From: Aselliscus stoliczkanus
Lineage: Eukaryota > Chordata > Mammalia > Chiroptera > Hipposideridae
DNA length: 64,000 bases
Assembly: GCA_033961575.1 (NCBI GenBank)
Contig: CM066737.1
Coordinates: 103,072,709-103,136,708, forward strand
Direction: 5' to 3'
Shown here: positions 60,226 to 64,000 of the stretch, piece by piece
Layout of the letters: each line of letters opens with the position of its first letter
How positions within the stretch are numbered: position 1 is the first letter of the stretch
The notes under the pieces: model-generated
Database searches by the model: none
What the model was told of the DNA's origin: nothing
The model's input: only the letters and a program-made list of their open reading frames with translations
Made by a program: the position numbers and the translations under genes

Positions 60226-60824
60226 AATGAAAGCTTTTTGAAAACACAAACTTTTCATTGTCTTGTTCAGTGTCACAATCACTTAGTGCAAAAGCCTATG
60301 ATAGAATAGATACTAAAACAAGTATCTGTTGACTGACTGATGGATTAGGCTTCTAGGATTTGTAGATATCCAGGGTATAAACTACTGCATTCAGTAGTCT
60401 CCAACATCTACTCTCATCATGGCTTGTCTGATTTCATTTTTTCAATCCTAAAGCATGTTTTACAAGGCAGTATACTCACCCTGGGCTATTTTTCTATGGG
60501 GATTAGAGAGGATTTGGGTGGAGGCATCAAAGAATCCTCCAGGGCCCTCCCAGCCTCAAGCTATTCTATAAGGTATTTACTTCTAGAAGCCGGTTATAGA
60601 AGGAAGTCACCTTAGCCCATTATTCCAGCCTGGTGCTCACAGAAAGAGAGATGGGCAAAGCAGCATCTGGCCACACAGCAGATTTGGTTAAAACCTGGAC
60701 ACCTTGATGAATTCCTTCACCTTTGAGATCCTTGAGAAGTACTATCTGTATTTTCATCTTATACTGGCTGGTTTGGGAAGGTGTCAATTATGGCAAAGTA
60801 CTCTAGTCAGATACGTTATCAATC

Positions 60825-61185
60825 AGGCTAGGCCAGGATATGCTGCAATCACAAAAAAACCCAAGTGTTCAAAACTCACAAACAGCAGAGGTTTATTGAT
60901 TGCTCATAGCACATGAGCATCCTGGTTCTTCCAGGGTCAACAGCATGTCAGGATGAAAGTGGCTGAGCATCCATGTCTTGAATGTCATTAATCACCGTGG
61001 CAGAGGGAAGGAGAGCCCTGGAGAGTCCCACCCTGGCAGTTAAATGCTCTGGCTTAGAAGTGACACACATCACTTTACAGCCCTTTGACTCACCGCCCCA
61101 TCAACCACAAGGGGCCAAGAAGGGCAGGCCTTCCATGTGCTCAGAAGGTAGAAAGCTGGAAATATTTGGTGAACAGTACTAATGT
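60825..61185. repeat. Ancient interspersed repeat, class not assigned
   Basis: TATCAATCAGGCTAGGCCAG, TGCTCTGGCTTAGAAGTGAC and GGAAATATTTGGTGAACAGT follow a common mammalian repeat pattern I cannot name with confidence. Confidence 0.4.
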
Positions 61186-61344
61186 TCACACAGCTTAGGC
61201 CATTTCTAAATGTTTCTGAACATACCTTTGAGATGGAAAATAGCCATGGGTGGACACTGGGATAGAATAGCTGAAGGACGACACTCATGGTTATTCCTAC
61301 TCCTCAGGAGACTCCCTCTTCCTGGCAAAGGAAAGCCGTACATT

Positions 61345-61415
61345 TAGTTCAGTAAACATTTGCGGAATGTCTCCCATGTGCCAGGCCCATGCGTGGAAGT
61401 GATACTTTTTTTTTT
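61345..61415 (-). repeat. L2/MIR tail fragment, antisense
   Basis: TTCAGTAAACATTTGCGGAA then CCATGTGCCAGGCCCATG. Confidence 0.55.
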
Positions 61416-62095
61416 ATAAACTAAAGAGCTCTTAGTTATTTGTATGTCTCACCAATAGCCAAGGAGTTCGACTTGGCTTGTGGGAAGGATAATTTGAATG
61501 CCTCAAACTTTTAAGTAATAATGGAACTTTTTACAGTGAATCTCTTTTTGTCACTCATTGTTACCTAAGTAATTATAACACTCACATGTTGGAGAAGATG
61601 ATTGTTTTCCTGAAACCTAGGTTTGGCTCAAATGGTTTCTGGAAAGAGAAAATGACATATGTTGAATAGTGCTATGCAAATATTTTGTTGCATACTGTTT
61701 CATTCTGGAGAGGGTGAGGAAGAGTGTAATTTGGGTTGAATGAATACCCTGAGTTCATCCTAAATAAGAGACTCTCCCAAAAGAACAGAATAGGCTGAAA
61801 AAGTAATAGCAGTCTTTGTAATGGTGTGCTTGGTTCATAGCTACACTCCACAGCGGGACTGGGGATCTCTGGGCATCTTAGATAATGCAGAGGTTGGTGG
61901 TGAGGAAACGAAGACTGTAAATGTTGACATGGGTCCACTGTTTATTTAGAAAGAAAGGTGATAGTGGGCATACTGGGCTGATTGCCATTGGCATGACAGG
62001 GCTGCCTTATAAAAAGCGCTGTGAGGTTTTGCATGAAGATCTTCTGCCCATCAATGGATTATATTGCACTTAGGCTGAAATGGGGCTGTAGCAGT

Positions 62096-62220
62096 TAATT
62101 ACTGCCACAATAACGCTGTTTCACAAACCAATCCAAATTTCAGTGGCTTCAAACATCAGTACCCTATTCTCACTTATGTCTCTGTGGGTAGGCTGGGAAT
62201 CAAGGCTGAAGACATAGGTT
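62096..62220. repeat. Ancient interspersed repeat, class not assigned
   Basis: TTAATTACTGCCACAATAAC, TTTCAGTGGCTTCAAACATC resembles the repeat at 48430. Confidence 0.4.
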
Positions 62221-62341
62221 GAGTGTGGGTCTGCCCCACATTCCTCCTCTGCCTTGGATCGGTGGGCTGGCGGGGGTAGGTGCTTGTGGTGATGGCAGAA
62301 AGGTAGGAGAACTGTGGAATCTTAAAAACATGTCAGTCCTT

Positions 62342-62443
62342 GGGCCGGCCGAGTGGCGCGGTGGTTAAGCGCTGGCTTGGGAAGCCAGCGGCCCCGGTTC
62401 AGTCCCATATATGAGGGCCAGTGACACTGCCCTCAAAAAAAAA
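62342..62443 (+). mobile_element. Head-only tRNA SINE, plus orientation
   Basis: The cleanest copy: GGGCCGGCCGAGTGGCGCGG at the start, CACTGCCCTC plus A-rich tail, flanks AAAAACATGTCAGTCCT on both sides. Confidence 0.93.
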
Positions 62444-62962
62444 ACAAAACAAAAACATGTCAGTCCTCTGCTTGTATCATATCTTGAAACATCCTGTTGG
62501 GCAAAGTAGGTCACATGACTCAACATCCATGCAGCTGAGAAATAGACAACTTCCTTGGGATGGGGGGCAGTGAAATTGTTTTTAACAATAACCTAATTAC
62601 CATAAAGGCTTTGAGGTGTTTCCTTAGACATTGAGCCGCTGATCTTTGACATCAAGGATAAGGAGACAGTAACTCAGAAATATACACTCTTAGGGTTATT
62701 CAGAGCATCCTTGTACAATTTTGCCACTCAAGCCCGTCCGACACTCATGTGCTCCCACATTTCCAAAACACAAATGCATCAAATGGGAACCCATGCATCT
62801 GAGCAGAGCATGGCTTTAAGGCATGTAAAGGGGGCATAGACATCTCTCCAAATGCCAGATGGTATGGCTGGGCAGAAAACCACTAACAGTAGTCATCAAA
62901 TTAGAGGATGTGGAGATCCCAGGCATCCTAGCCCTCTAGTATCCCCTTAAAATCCCCAGACA

Positions 62963-63108
62963 GGGCTGGCCGAGTGGCTCAGTTGGTTAAGAGCTTGCTC
63001 AAGGGTGTGAGCTGAGCTCTGAGCAACAGCTGTTCGAGGCCAGCCCGAGCTGAGTTGCCGTTGAGCTGCCAACAGGTGGCAGGATGGCTCAGCTAAAAAA
63101 AAAAAAAA
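62963..63108 (+). mobile_element. tRNA-derived SINE, CAACAGGTGG subfamily
   Basis: It starts GGGCTGGCCGAGTGGCTCAG, with the body CCAACAGGTGGCAGGATGGC and an A-run. AAAATCCCCAGACA and AAAATCCCCAGTCA flank it. Confidence 0.9.
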
Positions 63109-63699
63109 AATCCCCAGTCAGCTATGCACACACAGAAATGCATGTACTTTCCTTGAGTTTGTAGTTTCTTTCCTTAGTCTAAATTTAATTGAATACCCTG
63201 GGTTTCACATATATATTCATATATATGCATTTAAATATAGAACTGCATAACTAAAAGAGCTACTGGTGGCACAAAGCCACCCAAATGTCCAGGTTTCTGG
63301 ATTTCACAGAAGCAGGCCCAGGCCTTCGGCTGGTTTCAGCTGCCATGGCCCCAGCAATAATGGATAGCAAGTGCCCTCAGCTGGCGTGCCCCGTACTATT
63401 AGGTACCATCTCTTGTGGGTAAGGCCAGACCCTAATAACAAAAACAAAGGTTTAAAAAGTGGATTGTTTTGTTTTATTATATGGAAAACCTGAGCAGATA
63501 CTTTAAAATTGGCACTTCACCTGAAAATACCCCCAAGGGAGGTTTAAAAAAGAAGGAAAAGAAAAAGTTTGTTCTTGATTTACTCTGGAAAAGTTTTTCT
63601 CTTAGTTTTTATTTACTGGGATTGGAGTTACGCCATCTTGCTCTTTTCAAACTCACCTCTCTGGTTACTAAAGACCATCAGACACAGCCCAGTGAAACC

Positions 63700-63905
63700 C
63701 TGCATAGGACCTTTATTGAGGGCCTACTCTATACCTGTCTCTTTCCCGCATATGACCTCATGTAACCTCCACGCTAGCTCTGTAAGGTGAGTATTGTTAG
63801 CATTGTCATCTATAAACAAGGAAACCAAGGTTTAAGGGAGTTCAAAACTTGGCCCTCAGTCAAATAACTAAAAAGAAGCAGTGCCTGGATTCACAGACAG
63901 CTTAG
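63700..63905 (-). repeat. MIR, antisense
   Basis: GACCTTTATTGAGGGCCTAC, then CTGTAAGGTGAGTATTGTTA and AGAAGCAGTGCCTGGATTCA. Confidence 0.7.
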
Positions 63906-64000
63906 GTTTTTTAAGTTATTATATAGTAAAATTAACATTTTTCCTTCTTGATGTGCAGTTCCATGAATTTTGTTTTGCTTTTTTTTTGTTTCTTTTGAGA

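Larger units (their letters stand above)
54848..64000 (+). other. VEGFD: VEGFD intron 1, partial
   Basis: From the GTAGGT donor to the window end. I searched for the next VEGF-D exon (the RSSQSTLERSEQQIR region) and did not see it. 54.9-58.1 kb is AT-rich unique sequence with no visible features. Beyond it lie a deleted mariner, L2 pieces, a hAT fragment, three SINEs and a MIR. Confidence 0.8.

Noticed and set aside
1..64000. CRISPR arrays, bacterial operons, phage or viral genomes
   Set aside because: No regularly spaced direct repeats, no dense coding and a clear mammalian intron-exon and repeat structure.

Overview
The window is nuclear DNA from a placental mammal, most likely a bat of the Rhinolophoidea (horseshoe or Old World leaf-nosed bats). 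The host call rests on about eighteen tRNA-derived SINEs that begin GGGCCGGCC, several ending in CCCCAATAAAATCTTT before an A-tail (the Rhin-1-like type), and on four different TA-flanked mariner/MITE families, a DNA-transposon load typical of bats. Ancient mammalian repeats (MIR, L2, MER5A-like hAT, L1M, MLT1) fill much of the rest. The DNA is AT-rich with no CpG island.

Two protein-coding genes were found, both on the plus strand. Positions 23974 to 53703 hold the last five coding exons of PIR (pirin). They have canonical AG/GT borders, matching phases and a TAG stop, and encode 130 residues: the C-terminal cupin half of a protein of about 290 residues. The 3' UTR ends at an AATAAA signal at 53881. 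The ATG of VEGFD (FIGF, vascular endothelial growth factor D) lies 871 bp beyond that signal, at 54758. Its first coding exon (30 codons, signal peptide and start of the propeptide) ends at 54847. The remaining 9.1 kb is VEGFD intron 1. PIR followed head-to-tail by VEGFD is the arrangement at human Xp22.2, so the window is probably X-linked.

Layout: 1-23973, intron upstream of the first visible PIR exon, with MIR, L2, SINEs, an antisense LTR-like block (about 12.1-12.6 kb) and a near full-length but dead mariner (20644-22053) that carries a SINE. 24059-35512, next intron, with a foldback mariner derivative (24836-25387), a TA-flanked MITE, a 156-bp pure pyrimidine tract and an unexplained coding-like stretch near 33.1 kb. 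35558-42878, 42962-49272 and 49340-53590, the last three PIR introns, with L1, L2, hAT and SINE copies. 53887-54757, the PIR-VEGFD intergenic region with a perfect AP-1 motif. 54848-64000, VEGFD intron 1, with a second deleted mariner.

No bacterial, viral-genome or CRISPR-type system is present, and I did not find a new multi-gene system. The most unusual items are the transposon structures: the foldback mariner, the discrete head-only SINE subfamily and repeated SINE insertion at one target site. The compact PIR-VEGFD junction and the unidentified 33.1-kb stretch also deserve a second look. Repeat family names and most repeat borders are from recognition by eye, without a database.
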